Shown: piece by piece, positions 36,104 to 54,798 of the stretch | Numbering within the stretch: position 1 is the stretch's first letter | Layout of the letters: each line of letters starts with the position of its first letter | Assembly: GCA_023974075.1 (NCBI GenBank) | Contig: CM043791.1 | Coordinates: 21,912,546-21,976,545 of the forward strand | Length of the DNA stretch: 64,000 bases | From: Chaenocephalus aceratus | Lineage: Eukaryota > Chordata > Actinopteri > Perciformes > Channichthyidae | Reading direction: 5' to 3' | Made by a program: the position numbers and the translations under genes | Notes under the pieces: generated by a model | Databases searched by the model: none | The model's input: the letters and a program-made list of their open reading frames with translations, nothing else | What the model was told of the DNA's origin: nothing

Positions 36104-37965
36104 TCATTCTATTCCTTTGATGGGTTCATTTGTCTCCATAATGGAAAAAACTAAGTAGAGGAAGACTGCCACAGCCACGAAGAACACAAACTGAACCCAG
36201 AGCGGGACGAGGCGGGACGACGGCGGGGCCTTTGGAGCTTCTTTAGGGGGTCCGGGGGTCGATTTCAAATAGGGGCTTTTGGAAGTGGGCGGCAGGTCGT
36301 ACATGTGGGACCTGAAAGGGAATGGAATCAATTATGCTTCGGAACATAATTAAAATGATCCACTACAAAGAACCCCTGATTTCTGAAGTCTGGTGTTAGC
36401 ATTGGTTTACTATGATGTACCTGAAATCATACTTTAACGTAATTACGGTCTTGCCTCCTTTGGGCCATTCAATGTCAGTTACACCACATTTTAAACAGCG
36501 AAACTATTTTCTGACATTTTTAGACTAAATCATTGTTGGAGGAAATATTCAGATCTTCTAGCAGCTGGTTGAGGTGAAGCTTGTATAGCAATATTTGATA
36601 TCATGTTGGGTAGTTTAATCTGAAACACTATATTTTATAAACGTAATCTTTAACAGCACGCAGTAACTATAGCTGTCTAATAAATGCAGTGGACTAAGGA
36701 GTGCCGAGTACAATATTTTTCAAGTTGGAGTAAGACATTTAAGTTAAAGTTGGAGTAAGACATTTAAAAAAGAAAGTATGGAGATACCAAAAGTAATTTC
36801 GTAAAGTCAAAAAAGGTGACGCAGACTACATTTGGAAATGATCTGATGGTGACACTGTTTGACTTTATATAAATATACTTACTCATCAGAAAATTCCTTT
36901 CCACCGTATTCAGGCTTTGGTCTTGAATAGTTTGAGTAGGATGTCCTGTAGAGAGGGAGATACGACCTCAAATATTGGAATACTGACAACTTCCAGTAAA
37001 ACAAAAAATATTTATAAAGTTATAACTCACTCGTGTTTAAGTTCCCTTTCACTGCAAGCTGGTCTTGACCTTATGTATGACCCACTAGATAGACGAGAAA
37101 AATAAGTGATTAAGAAGTATTTGTATTTGATTCAATAAATATAAGAAAGTAATTTAATGTTTGGACTGGAGCAGGTAATGGAAAAGCTGACCTGTCTCCC
37201 GCACCGTCACTCCTGTCCTGCAACATTAGAAGCAGTGATAATAAGTACTGATGTTTGCTTTTAGAAAGATTGAATACAAACATTTGGTATAACTTATTTA
37301 TTAGGCATGTCATGGAAAAATACAACCATAAAAGGGTGAACAGAAATACTTACACGAGTTCTGTATTCATAGGTGACTTCCTCTGAAATTAAGACACAAA
37401 CATGAATAACATGTATAACTATGTTGCTCCAATTTGACCTTAAGACTGAGGCTCATTTGAATGAATTGTTGTTGAATCCAGTTGTACCGGATAATTATAA
37501 AGTTCTGGCACAATAGTGGACTTTATTACTGCACATGTATTCATACAAGTAAAGCTTTAATATTGACTGCTGTTCTGAGTGTATATGTAAAGTTACATAA
37601 TGAGTTACCCTCTTCTCTGTAGTAGGTTTGGTCAGGTGATGGTTTCGCTTTCTTTCCTTTGGCCATGGCTTCTTTCAGCTTCCTTTCATAGAGACTTCTG
37701 GTGGAGTCTGAGAACCAAACGTAGTTTTAGACAATATTAACAAGTGTCCACATGAAACCACGGAGATTCTGGCAGTGCTACAGGAGTGAAGTCAGTAACT
37801 TTACTCAGGTAAGGAGGAGGCCTGTGGAGTTTACGTTGATTAAAAAACGGGCGCAAAGTATGAGATTGTTGAGAGCCACTCACCGACCACAGGCCCGTGC
37901 TTTATCTCGTACTCGTCCAGCAGGTCGCTGATCTCCTTCACAGTTTTACTCCTTAGAGAAGACAT
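36104..37965 (-). CDS. emd: Emerin-like LEM-domain inner nuclear membrane protein
   Basis: Emerin anchors chromatin (via BAF) and lamins at the inner nuclear membrane. Seven exons on the minus strand join in phase: 37965-37884, 37707-37609, 37382-37354, 37217-37192, 37084-37031, 36945-36883 and 36311-36104; the sum is 561 bp, 186 residues. Residues 1-45 are the LEM domain (VKEISDLLDEYEIKHGPVVG, then STRSLYERKLKEAM). The middle is short, polar and Tyr/Ser-rich (SYSNYSRPKPEYGG). A single helix at about 152-175 (VPLWVQFVFFVAVAVFLYLV) with an 11-residue tail fits a tail-anchored protein. LEMD1 or a short TMPO form are alternatives. The neighbouring dnase1l1-like gene supports emerin, because both lie together at human Xq28. 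The reading frame is clean. Confidence 0.78.
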
Positions 37966-38952
37966 GTTGCTGTCTGGATTAATTCGTTTAGGTGTCTGTG
38001 TTGTGTTGTGTGTGTTGTGTTGTGTTATTATTGTTTGTTCTTTTTCGGTTAGTCTGATAGTTTCGGATGCCAAACCAGACCAACAACCATAGCTCCTCCC
38101 ACCGATAGTGACCAAGAGGCGCTCGTTTTGTCTCGCAGTCAGTAAAGGCGGTAGTCGAACGGGAGTTTGAAAACATGGAGAGATTGAACCCCGCCCTCCT
38201 TTCTTGACCCGAATGTTAAAAACATTCGCTACTTCCGTCAAATTTTACATCACTTCCATTTCCGTTTGAGACATTCTTCTTTATGGTTTTTGTGTTCTCC
38301 TTTGCAGAAATGAAGCAGCGCCACTAGCTGGCTTCTAATAAAAAAAAATGTAAATATGTTTTCGATGTGTTCATCACAAATGAGCAATTGTTATCTAGAA
38401 TCCAGATCATAACGTCTTTTAAATTCTCTACGAAGATCTGGCTGATTATTTTAAGGTTAGCAATATTACTGACAGTGGAAGAAACATGATTCAGATCATT
38501 TAAACTTACATAGTAGGCTACAACATAAAGTACAAACAAATTAAACCACGATTTCATCTATATATAATATTCAAAGTTTATTTTGTTTGTTAAATATCTT
38601 ATCTGCAAAGTTACTGGTAAATATAATTGGTCAGAAGTATCATATTTATTAAAAGCAGAAGCAAAAGACTACTCAAGGCACCACATGTATCTCAAAAAAG
38701 TAGTTAATTTACTGAATATTTTGCCACTATATTGCATTAAGAGTGCCCTGGAAAATAGGCCTTTTTAATCCTTCTAATAAATCTATATTTCTTCTTAACA
38801 AATGTGATCATTTTTGACTTATCTACAGTTTTAAACAAATACAATGCCTCATTGTTAGCATATACACATCTTTAGTTAGCATAAAAATTTGCACTGTTAC
38901 GTCAACAAAACACACGTTTAAATGTTTATCACTTCATTTTAACAAAAGCATA

Positions 38953-41744
38953 TTTTATATGAACCAGCCCGCTTGGTCTGAGGCCAACCAGAACATCAGC
39001 AGTCCGGTCAGAATCACCACACACATCTTCAGTGTCAGCTTCAGCATGTTGAAACACTGCAGGAACAAAGGAAACAATAGAGAGGGAAAGTAACCATAAA
39101 GTTCAGGAACAAATTAACAAAGTGAACGTTCAGTGAGGGTCAGTGAGTACACATTTTTGTTTCCTGCTACAAATGTGTGTGTCGCTGATATCAGGCATGT
39201 TCTCTGGTGGTTGAGTGTTTAAAGTATCACAGGCCGGAGTCATTTCCCTGCTGACGTCGATCTCCCTCAATTCCTGGACTCCGGAAAGCAGGGGAAAAAT
39301 AGTTAGTTGTGTTTATGTGTTTTATTTATTAGTGTGTTTTCATTAGGGCTGAAACTACTGATTCTGGATTACTTGTTTGGTCCATAAAATGTCAGAAATC
39401 AGTGAACATTTTCCATTACATGTTCTCAAAGTCCAAGATAATGCCTCACCTCTTTTATTTTGGTCATTCCATACCCAAACATATACATATAATATCAGTT
39501 TGTCGACTAATGCTTGCATCTCTGCTGTCATGTGTGCTCTATTGGAGTCTGCATGCAAACCTCAGATGTTTCTGCAGAACTCAGGTCCTCCTCCCCTTCA
39601 GTGGAGCTGCTGTGTGAATCTCTGTCACTGCTGAGCAAAATTAGAAAGTAGACACACTTATTTCCATTTTCCATTTGACACAGCTCAGGTTGTTGTTACA
39701 TTTCAAGAACAGAAAGTTGAACTTTGCTCACCCACTCGTCGGTTTCATAGTGAATGACTTGAGACAATGGATCTGCACAAAACTGAACTTTTATCTGCCT
39801 CTCTGTAAGAAATAAATACAAATGGAAGCTGATTAATTGTTTTAAAAAATATGTTTCCATATACAAAGACTTTACCATTCATCATCCTCACTCACCTCTT
39901 CTTCTAGTCTCTTCATCGCTGTCATCATAATACTCGTAGAAGGCCCTGATTCTCTTCCTGTTTCATCCCAGTTCCTTCCTCTTCCGACTCTCTTCTCCTA
40001 ACTGTCCTAGCTCGGTGATCTCATAGGCTTCAGTGTTGAAGAAGAAGTCATCATCATCCAGCGAACCCCTGTTAGAAGGGCTTGTTGTTGTTTTTTATCC
40101 CCTCTCTGTACCACTGAGTAGCTGTGGACGTCTTCTGCCGCAGGACGCCGAGTCACATCTGAAAGTGCTGTGTCACCTCGTCTATGTCCTCTGTGGTTAA
40201 CAGGTCTTCAGACAGATGAGCTGTTAACACGTCTAGATTCAAATTTATGCTGAAATCAGCTGCGTCCTCCCTTTTGTACTCGTCATAAGACGCTGCACTG
40301 TCCCCATCTTGAGTGTCCTTCAGTTTGTTGTTGCTTTCAGGCTCTTGTAGAGGCGTAATGTCAAAGAGTTCCTCATCGCTCCTCTTTTCTTGGACATAAT
40401 CATCGCTGGAGGTGTAGGAATCATTCTCACCTGTCTCACCTCCATCCTCTACCTCTGCTACAGCTGCTTCAACCCACACATTCTCCCTCAACCTCTTTTT
40501 CCTCAGTTGCTTCATCCAATCTCCTGCACTCATACACCTCTGAATCTCTGCTGCACTGATACCTGCCTCCCTCCCTCCTCAGTGTCCTCATCTTTTCCCA
40601 TACATGCTACATCGGATATTAGATCTGTCACATATTTTTCCAGGCCGGTGTTTTGCTTTCAGTTGTTTCGCTGTCAGATGCACAAGCCAAGGTGTTTGAC
40701 TCTTTCCTTTTTCCTTCATCTCCTACATATTCACATGAAGAAAAGTCTGAGGGATAATCTGCAAAGCTCTTCACCTGCGTCTTGGTGCTCCTCCCCTGAG
40801 AATTCCTTCATTTGCTCTCCGTTTTCATCACCATAACTTCAGCAATAGATCCTTCAGATTTTGAACACCGATATTTTCTGGAAACTCCAAACTGGCTTTT
40901 GCTGCTTCATCTCCGCAAGTATTTTCAAACTCCTGCCCAAAGCACTGCACGTTTTCTTCTTGTTCAATGTTCATTGCCCTCGCACTCAGAGTCACACAAG
41001 TCCCTCTTCCTTTTCTTGCTCATCTTCCTCTCTTATTCCCATCACCTCTTAACATCATCTCATTGCTACGTTCAGGGACTCTCTCAAAATAGGACACCTC
41101 CTCATCACCCTCACCTTGCTCCTCTTTTCTAACTTGAGGGTTTTCAGCACCCTCCAGGGCCAGAGGTTGTCCCTCAGCAAAGACCCTGTCCTCTTTATTA
41201 CCGACACAAAACTCATCGCTGCAGCTAACTGACCTAAAAAAAGACTCTGGTTGTGCTCCTGTTCCCATATCCTCTGCCTCAGCCACTTCGTATTGCTCAG
41301 ATACGGATCCTTCCTGTTCGGACTCTGAGCTTGTATAATCTTCCTCGAGTATTTTGATGCTGCTCCTTACCCATGCACCTTCAAAATCCTCATTGTCGCT
41401 TATATCATCATACTGCTTCTTCAACAACTTCTGTGCGTGTATCTTGAGTTTCCATGCAAGACAAAACTGCAGTTGCAGTTGCTTCCTGTTGCAAAGCCTC
41501 GTCTTCTTTTGCAAGTACGTTTTCTGCACAGATGTCTGTTTCGTCTTCCTCACATTTATCCTCAAAATGTATCTTCTCAAAGTCCAAATCTCCATCAGAG
41601 AAAGATGGGACTGCTGTTTCTGTAACAACATTTGACAAATAAATAAAAGTAAATCATGAAAAAGAAAATAAGTAATACATACCACATGATGTATTTCTTA
41701 CCTGAAAAAGCATCACTGAGTAGTTCAGCAAAACTGTGCTCCAT
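38953..41744 (-). CDS. Unrecognised acidic protein with C-terminal transmembrane helix; frame broken
   Basis: The first coding exon, 41744-41702, reads MEHSFAELLSDAFS with donor GTAAGA. A long exon from about 41621 to beyond 39900 follows, very rich in Glu/Asp/Ser (FEGAWVRSSIKILEEDYTSS, DWMKQLRKKRLRENVWVEA, SLDDDDFFFNTEAYEITELG, RIRAFYEYYDDSDEETRR). Smaller exons lie near 39799-39745 (RQIKVQFCADPLSQVIHYET), 39630-39560 (SHSSSTEGEEDLSSAETSE), 39285-39180 (VQELREIDVSREMTPACDTL) and 39060-38953, which ends in the hydrophobic KLTLKMCVVILTGLLMFWLA and stop. The long exon changes frame at least six times (for example near 41414, 41010, 40150 and 40070), always with coding sense resuming in another frame. 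I do not recognise the family; it may be a tail-anchored muscle or ER/nuclear-envelope protein. Confidence 0.5.
39346..39510 (+). repeat. hAT-type MITE fragment
   Basis: TAGGGCTGAAACTACTGATT, TTGTTTGGTCCATAAAATGT and CAGAAATCAGTGAACATTTT correspond to the left half of the widespread fish MITE beginning TAGGGCTGCAACTAA. It lies in an intron of the acidic membrane-protein gene. The right end is not seen. Confidence 0.6.
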
Positions 41745-42234
41745 CTTTTCAAGTAGGAAAAGCAATAGTACGAGTTATGTCAAGACAAACAATACTACAC
41801 AGATGATCTCCTCTCAGAAAGGAAGAGAGGACGCAGTAGCTCTCTTCTGTTGTTGCTGCAAGTGGCTTCCTGTCAGGCAGACAGTGCGTGAATTACATAT
41901 TTAAACAACTATCTTCGATTAAACATACAGTTTTTAGCAGTTAAACCTTACCATACAACTGAGGATAATCAAAAGGTCTCAAAGAAGTGAAGTCACAAAA
42001 GTAAATTGTGTTGCTGCAGGAAGGTATACTTCATGAATTCAAGGAAGTGTGTCAGCCTTGATGTGGTTTTAGTGTTCATGCTAAAAGAACACACATGTAT
42101 TTGTTGTTATGCAACTGAGATGAGTGCAGTGCAACTTTGACTAGTTAGTCATTAAAAAAAGAAACAATAGCTGTCAGTGATTATTTTGTTAGTAGCTTTT
42201 TATTTAATTTGACATCTAAATCAAGTAAAACAGT

Positions 42235-43945
42235 TCAAATGAAGACATCCGGGTTTGATGATGATTGTCCTACAGCTCGTTGCGGAGGAGGGTAGCGGTG
42301 GTTGGGTTTCAGGTCAACTTCTACAGGGAATGTATCGCTCACTTCGAGAGCCTAAAAGAGACATCACGAAGAACAGGATTAATTTACATTTTAAGTATAA
42401 TACTGAAACAAAGAAAAAGTATATTTTTAACATGTTTACCTCCTCCTCTGTGAGATGGAAATTCTCTTTAAAGTTGAACGGCTGAGCGGAGCCTGGCACT
42501 ATACCCGTAAATAATCTCACGTCCATGGACAATGATCCTGTTTGAAAGGGAGAAACGTATTGAAGGCATTACCCTACAGCCAAAAGAGTGATTGTAAAGG
42601 ACTTCTTCAGTACTTCACTAACCTGTCGTAGGCACAGTGTGTTCTTCTCACGGACAGTAGTGTCTTGGTCATCTCCGATTAGCCAGTGAAATTTGGGGTC
42701 ACTCCTCAAGCGGTTGGCCTTCCCAGCCCTTGATGGTGACGTAGCTGCAGGCAGCGTTGAGGTCCCCTAAGATCATCACATTCTGAGTGAAGGAAAGGAA
42801 GCAAAAAAGGGAAGTTCAAAATGTCAAAGATACTCATAAATCTCATGATATGTGGAAGCGAGAAAACCATAGCTTAACCATAAGAGGCCAAGCTTCAGAA
42901 CACTGACAGAGACATAGATAAAACATGACCAAAATAAGTGGAAAATATGCTATGGTTTAACCTCAGTCTTCCACTTCTGGTAAATCCATTTGAAGACAGT
43001 GTGCAGTTCATTAATCTCCTTCATGGCATTTTTGGGACAGGTGTGCTGACCAATCAGGACAAATCCTTCACCACTGCAACACAAGAAAACAATTATAAGT
43101 AAAGCATCTTCAAAGAACATGTGATAAATGTATCTATGTGATACTGGCCTCAGAGCATACTAAGATACTAAGGTGGCTAATTTCCTGTCATGCAAGTTTT
43201 CAAAGATGCCGTTTGTTTTATCTTACATGTTGTTGGGGAGTGAAAGCGAACAATGAAAGGCTCTCTGGAGAAACATCTGTTTCATTGGTCCCGTCTCCTT
43301 CTAGTTTAGGATACTGATAGTGCTCTTGGACCGTCAGCACATTGGTCCTGAAGAAGATGAGGGAGGAAAAAAGACAATGTTAAAGATGTCACCCTAAACT
43401 GTCCCTCTACAGCAGTTGGCGGTGTTAGATTATAGGTTACCTGTAGAGGTAAACATACTGCTCCTTGTAGCTCTTCCTGCCCAGCCTTTCACTTTCCACA
43501 TAGGAGTATGTGTTAGATTTGTCATATCTGCCGACAACAACATAGAAGAGATGCGTTTAAAGTTGAATGTGTGACAGAGGTCTTACCAACATCCTTTGAA
43601 TGAGCCGGTTTTGAAACTGAGAAGCTTGTACCTGTTAAGGATCCTTAACCAAAGCTTTTATTGCTGCTCCTTTGGAGTCTCTGACCTCCTGAATAAGACA
43701 CAAGTCGCACCGAAGAAGAATCTATGGAGCAAAAGACAAAGAAAATTGAGTTGTTTACTCTTGTGTAGATGTTGTTCTAGCTGTATACACACAGTAAAAT
43801 ACCTTTAGTAGAATCCCCATAACCTTCCTGTTGTTTGCCTTTGATTCACCGAAGCTCTGAACATTGAACGCACAAGATTTCAGGGAAGATGTGGCGTCCA
43901 GCACACACAACCCTACGACTAACAGCAGAACCGCAGTACCCTCAT
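42235..43945 (-). CDS. dnase1l1: DNase I family nuclease, dnase1l1-like; frame broken by indels
   Basis: DNase I-like enzymes are secreted or ER-routed Mg/Ca endonucleases. Eight exons: 43945-43803 (signal peptide, SCAFNVQSFGESKANNRKVM), 43721-43632 (LIQEVRDSKGAA, catalytic Glu), 43527-43441 (YVESERLGRKSYKEQYVYLY, clean), 43347-43226, 43073-42962 (LIGQHTCPKNAMKEINELH), 42782-42623 (NVMILGDLNAACSYV, catalytic Asp/Asn; FHWLIGDDQDTTVR), 42537-42440 (GSAQPFNFKENFHL) and 42351-42235 (ALEVSDTFPVEVDLK). Most exons carry a single-base indel, often in a short homopolymer (extra G at about 42720, missing T at about 43055). The catalytic His of SDHYPVEV reads Thr here. Splice sites and phases are intact. 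Assignment to dnase1l1 rests on the neighbouring emd; a lineage-specific paralogue is possible. Confidence 0.75.
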
Positions 43946-45902
43946 CTCGCAGAGGCGTATCACTCTGAAGTCAAAGAGGGTTTGGCAAGATCCTCTTAGA
44001 CCTGTTGTGAATATGTACCAAAAAACTCTTCTGCTCTTACTTTGCCCCCTCTCACTCTCGGTGTCAGTTCCACCACGAGATTGACCTCAGGCAGGCAGAG
44101 ATCCATCCCTTCAGTAGGTGGCGGTGTATTTGGGGAAACATGCAGGTAAACGGACGGATGTCTGTGTCAGGGCCTGGTGAGAATGGAGCTTTATCTGGAA
44201 CTGTTAAACCACTGAACACAATGAACAGCGCTGTGTTTTGTCTCTGAGTGTGAGTGTTATCAGACAATAGACACTGCCATGGGTCATGTCTCTCAGTTTC
44301 ATGAACATTTGGGTAGAATTTACAACATATTATTCTGTCATTTTAGCATTAAGAGCTGGTTGTTACCACTACTGACATAAATAACGCTGAGCTCTTAGCT
44401 GTGAAGGGGTGCTTCTCCCTCTGACAGTCATTTTTACGTTATGTCTCTTTGATCTGTATTGGGTTTTTTCTGTCATAGGCTACTCAATGACCTAATACAG
44501 GATATTACTAGTATCATCATATTAAATGATACCCATTCAATATGATGATACTGGTTCAAATATAGTCAAGTATTGATACAATATATCGTTTTATAATGCA
44601 ATAAGGTTTGATACATTTGTTTAGTGAAGTACATTTATTAAAATATAGCCTACTGTACTTGAGAAACAATGTTGATGAACTTAAGGAATATTGTACTTTT
44701 TATGTATTACCTTTATTTGATAGCTGTAGTTACTTGCAAGTTGAGGTATGATAATGATTGATGATGATTTTACAAACATGTTTTGTACGGTTGTAGATTG
44801 AACTACATAAATATAGTATATATACTGTAGAGTAGTCTAAGTGTGTTTGACCTTAAACAGCCACAACACTAAGTATACATATGTAATCCATCACGGTGAT
44901 CACCAAAAAATGTCTGGTTTAAAAAACTAACTCTGACAGGGGCTTACTGTATAATACCTTTTGTTAACCCAAGTATCATTTTTCAAAGCAGAACCTTACT
45001 TTACTTTGACTGTAAATTAGTATATCCACAGTGTAATGCAGTATTACTGTTTTTAAGATATGACTATGTTCCCCAAACACGACACAAACGTTAGTTATTG
45101 TTTGTACAGTAAGTAAGTACAGCAACCCTATCCCCTAGAAATACTGTTGTGGGGCTCAGGCATTTAGTTTCACTTGAACACACTTGAGTTTTATTATTAA
45201 CTATAAACGATATGATGATTTTTTGTGTTTCCTTGTTTAAGATTGCACAAGTATACAACTGTAAACATGAGTGTTTTTTTTAACAGAATCAGAATACCTT
45301 TATTAGTCCCACAGATTAGTTAGTTAAGTTAGTTAACAGTGTCTTACAAATCTTTTATCAACCCAAAGCACGATGAACTCTAGACTCTAACTAGTGGCAC
45401 ATTTGTACAATATTATAATGTAACGTCTGTAAAACTTGAATTGCTATTTCATTTCCCTTGCTCTCCATTCTTTCTTTAATTGAGAACAGTGGAGAACAGG
45501 TTTTTCTTGACTTTATATTTTATTTCATTTTGACATGGCTTTTTCAATATAAAATAGGGTGCTTTTGACAGAACAAGTTTACAGTAGAATATCTCACTAT
45601 TTTTTTGAGACTATTAACTTACAGTTTCTCAAAATGTTATTAATGTCAGAAAGCTATTAAAGTCACAGTGCTTTTTAATTGTTGTAAACATTACAAACAT
45701 TTTTCACACTGGAGGTGTTCACATGTATTTGAACTTTCTGCAAACATCCCACATATGGCAACACAAACTGTTCACACAAACTTTGAGCTCCAATTCAAAC
45801 ATGTTATCAAATCCAAAAATATTAACTAAATGCATCCTAAATCCCAGACAAAAAAGAAGAAGAAAAAGATCGACAATAAAATAATGTTAACATCATATGG
45901 GT
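43946..45902. other. Intergenic, no gene recognised
   Basis: The sequence is AT-rich. AGAATACCTTTATTAGTCCC at about 45290 resembles a retroposon 3' tail like those at 7745 and 25600. No exon or structural RNA was recognised. Confidence 0.5.
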
Positions 45903-52595
<6,693 letters not shown>

Positions 52596-53063
52596 GGCTG
52601 TCCTCTGGCTGTTCAACTGCAACAATGTATCAGGAAATTAATGTAACTGTTAAATATGATTAAATATACAGTATGGCACACCATCTATAGCGGACTGGTA
52701 TGATAGTCTCAATGAAATATTTCTAATAGAAACAATCACAAGCAGAAAATACTTGTATCCCCAAATTGTGTTTTTTTTTTCCTCAATGAAAAACAAATTA
52801 TATTATATTAATTAATACATTTACATTCTAAAAAGTAAAAAGGATAAATCATGAAATCTATATAACTAATTATGACGTTGTTAACTGCTGCTGTAATGTG
52901 ATTCCAACATTAAGGAAAACATGTAAAAAAAGCAATATCTAATATATGTTAACAGCTGATTAAGAATGATTCAATTAGCTGTGTGTATGCAATCATATAA
53001 CTAAGATATACAAGTTTTTAGTATTTTAGGTGCAAAATAATAGCTCAGATAGTGAGATACATT

Positions 53064-53101
<38 letters not shown>

Positions 53102-54798
53102 GAAATGTATGTAACAGAACAGTTTTCTTCTTTTTCCATATACATAGAAAACACTGTATAAAATATACCCTAGAAGTTGTTTGGTATAAATGTTTGTATT
53201 CCTAAACACCTCTTGTGAGAACTTGCAGCTAACATAAATCATGTTTCTCTATTAGCTATAATGAAATAACTCTGTAAATAACTGTTGCTAATTTAGAATA
53301 AGCACATTGGTGAATGGGCTCCAAAGTTATAGGAGTAGTATGCTTCAAATTAAACAAAATGCAAAGCATAAACAGTTTCTTTTAAATGTAGGATGCCCTG
53401 TGCTGCAAATGAATCAATTATCTTTATGAACCATTGAGGTAAGTTGTAAAAGAAGCAGTATGAATAATAACTTGCAAGGTAATAATTAATAAAGGTAATG
53501 TTGCAGTGGTTGCATTGTGTTTGCATTTTGTCAGAAAGCTCTTTTATCGCTGAGTATCAGAGTTCACAAAGACAGACAAGGCCCTGTTAAGGGAAAATGT
53601 TCAAGATCATGCAAACACAAAATGTTGCTTGAAAAGCAGAAATCATAGATCTTACCTAAAACGCCATATCATTCAGTGGAGAAAAGTCTTCATGAAGTGA
53701 ATATGAAGTCCATTTTCTCACTCTTCTGAAATAGTGTCGGTGTTTTGTCTGTTTCACATGTAGCTGTTTCTGTTGAACATAATTTTACAGGAAGTGAAGA
53801 GAACCATAGCGTCATGTGTTCCTCTATCTCACCAGCCAAACTGATGCCATACACTGGTGGGCCCCAAGATTACACACACACAGACAATTCCCCCTGCAAA
53901 CAGGCGGGATAAAACACACCACAGTGGAGAGAGCTCTAAAAATAACAACAGTTTTTCATTAATAAGTGGGTTAAACAGAAGCGTATAACTTGAATATTAC
54001 CATTCACAGTTATTTTGTGTTATGTTATGTTACATTTGTAAATTGGAAAAAACCCAATATATTTGAATCTGGGCATTTTATTTTGTTTTTTAATGATTTG
54101 TATTTGCTTATTCATTCTTTATTTCTGACCCAATTGATCAAAGTGTGAAGCAAAAGGGTTCCCTCAGATTATAGATATTTTTGTGTTGTATTATGTTATG
54201 ATGTATAATTGTCAAACAGGCAGTTGTCTTCAGTAAATCCTGTGGCTGTGGCGGTTCACTCTACTGAAGGTGACCCCCAAGAACCCAGTGGCCACAGTCA
54301 GATTTAAAAGGTGAAAACAACACCAGTGCCTCTGTTGTAGCTGGTTAAATGGGGCAAATAAGTAAACTTCAATCTAAAGCTGTACAGTAGATGAGAGCAG
54401 ACTCATCTGTAGTTGTGTATGGGTTGTTTGCATTAAACCAATTTACTTTATTTTTAAGGTCATCATTATCTTCAATTTTATTTTACCAAATGCAACGGCT
54501 CTTAGCAAAGAGTAGAGCTATCAACTAAAATAAATGATCTACATTGATACCATAATCTCTATTAATCCAATCCAAAAAGTGAGGACAGTGACAAATGGTA
54601 TCTGTGCGTACAGCTCCATCTAGTGGTCACTTCCTTTAACAACCCTAAAAATAGAAGCTCTACTCCACTCTCGCGATACTTCAGGAGGATATGTCGTGTG
54701 TCCGCCATCCTTGTGGCTCTTTGCAGAAGGGCACGAAGAGGCCGAAACAAACAGAGTGCCCAGTGTAGCAGGAATACTTGGCTCTTCTTCCTTCAATC
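52596..54798. promoter_or_regulatory. Shared upstream region of traf3ip3 (-) and atp5pb (+)
   Basis: The two genes are head to head with 2.2 kb between their start codons, and only about 1.1 kb between the probable 5' exon of traf3ip3 (near 53657) and the atp5pb start. The stretch near 54600-54798 (CTCTCGCGATACTTC) contains TCTCGCGA, a motif of many TATA-less housekeeping promoters. A (TA)n tract lies at 53073-53098. No other gene was seen. Confidence 0.5.

Noticed and set aside
37840..38241. Extended emerin N-terminus upstream of MSSLRSK
   Set aside because: The longer frame reads through 5' UTR (HNTHNTTQT low-complexity) and into the intron after GPVVG; the LEM domain starts naturally at the ATG at 37965.
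40390..41132. Plus-strand open frames rich in Ser, Phe and Leu
   Set aside because: They are antisense shadows of the acidic minus-strand exon (Glu/Asp codons read as Leu/Phe/Ser).
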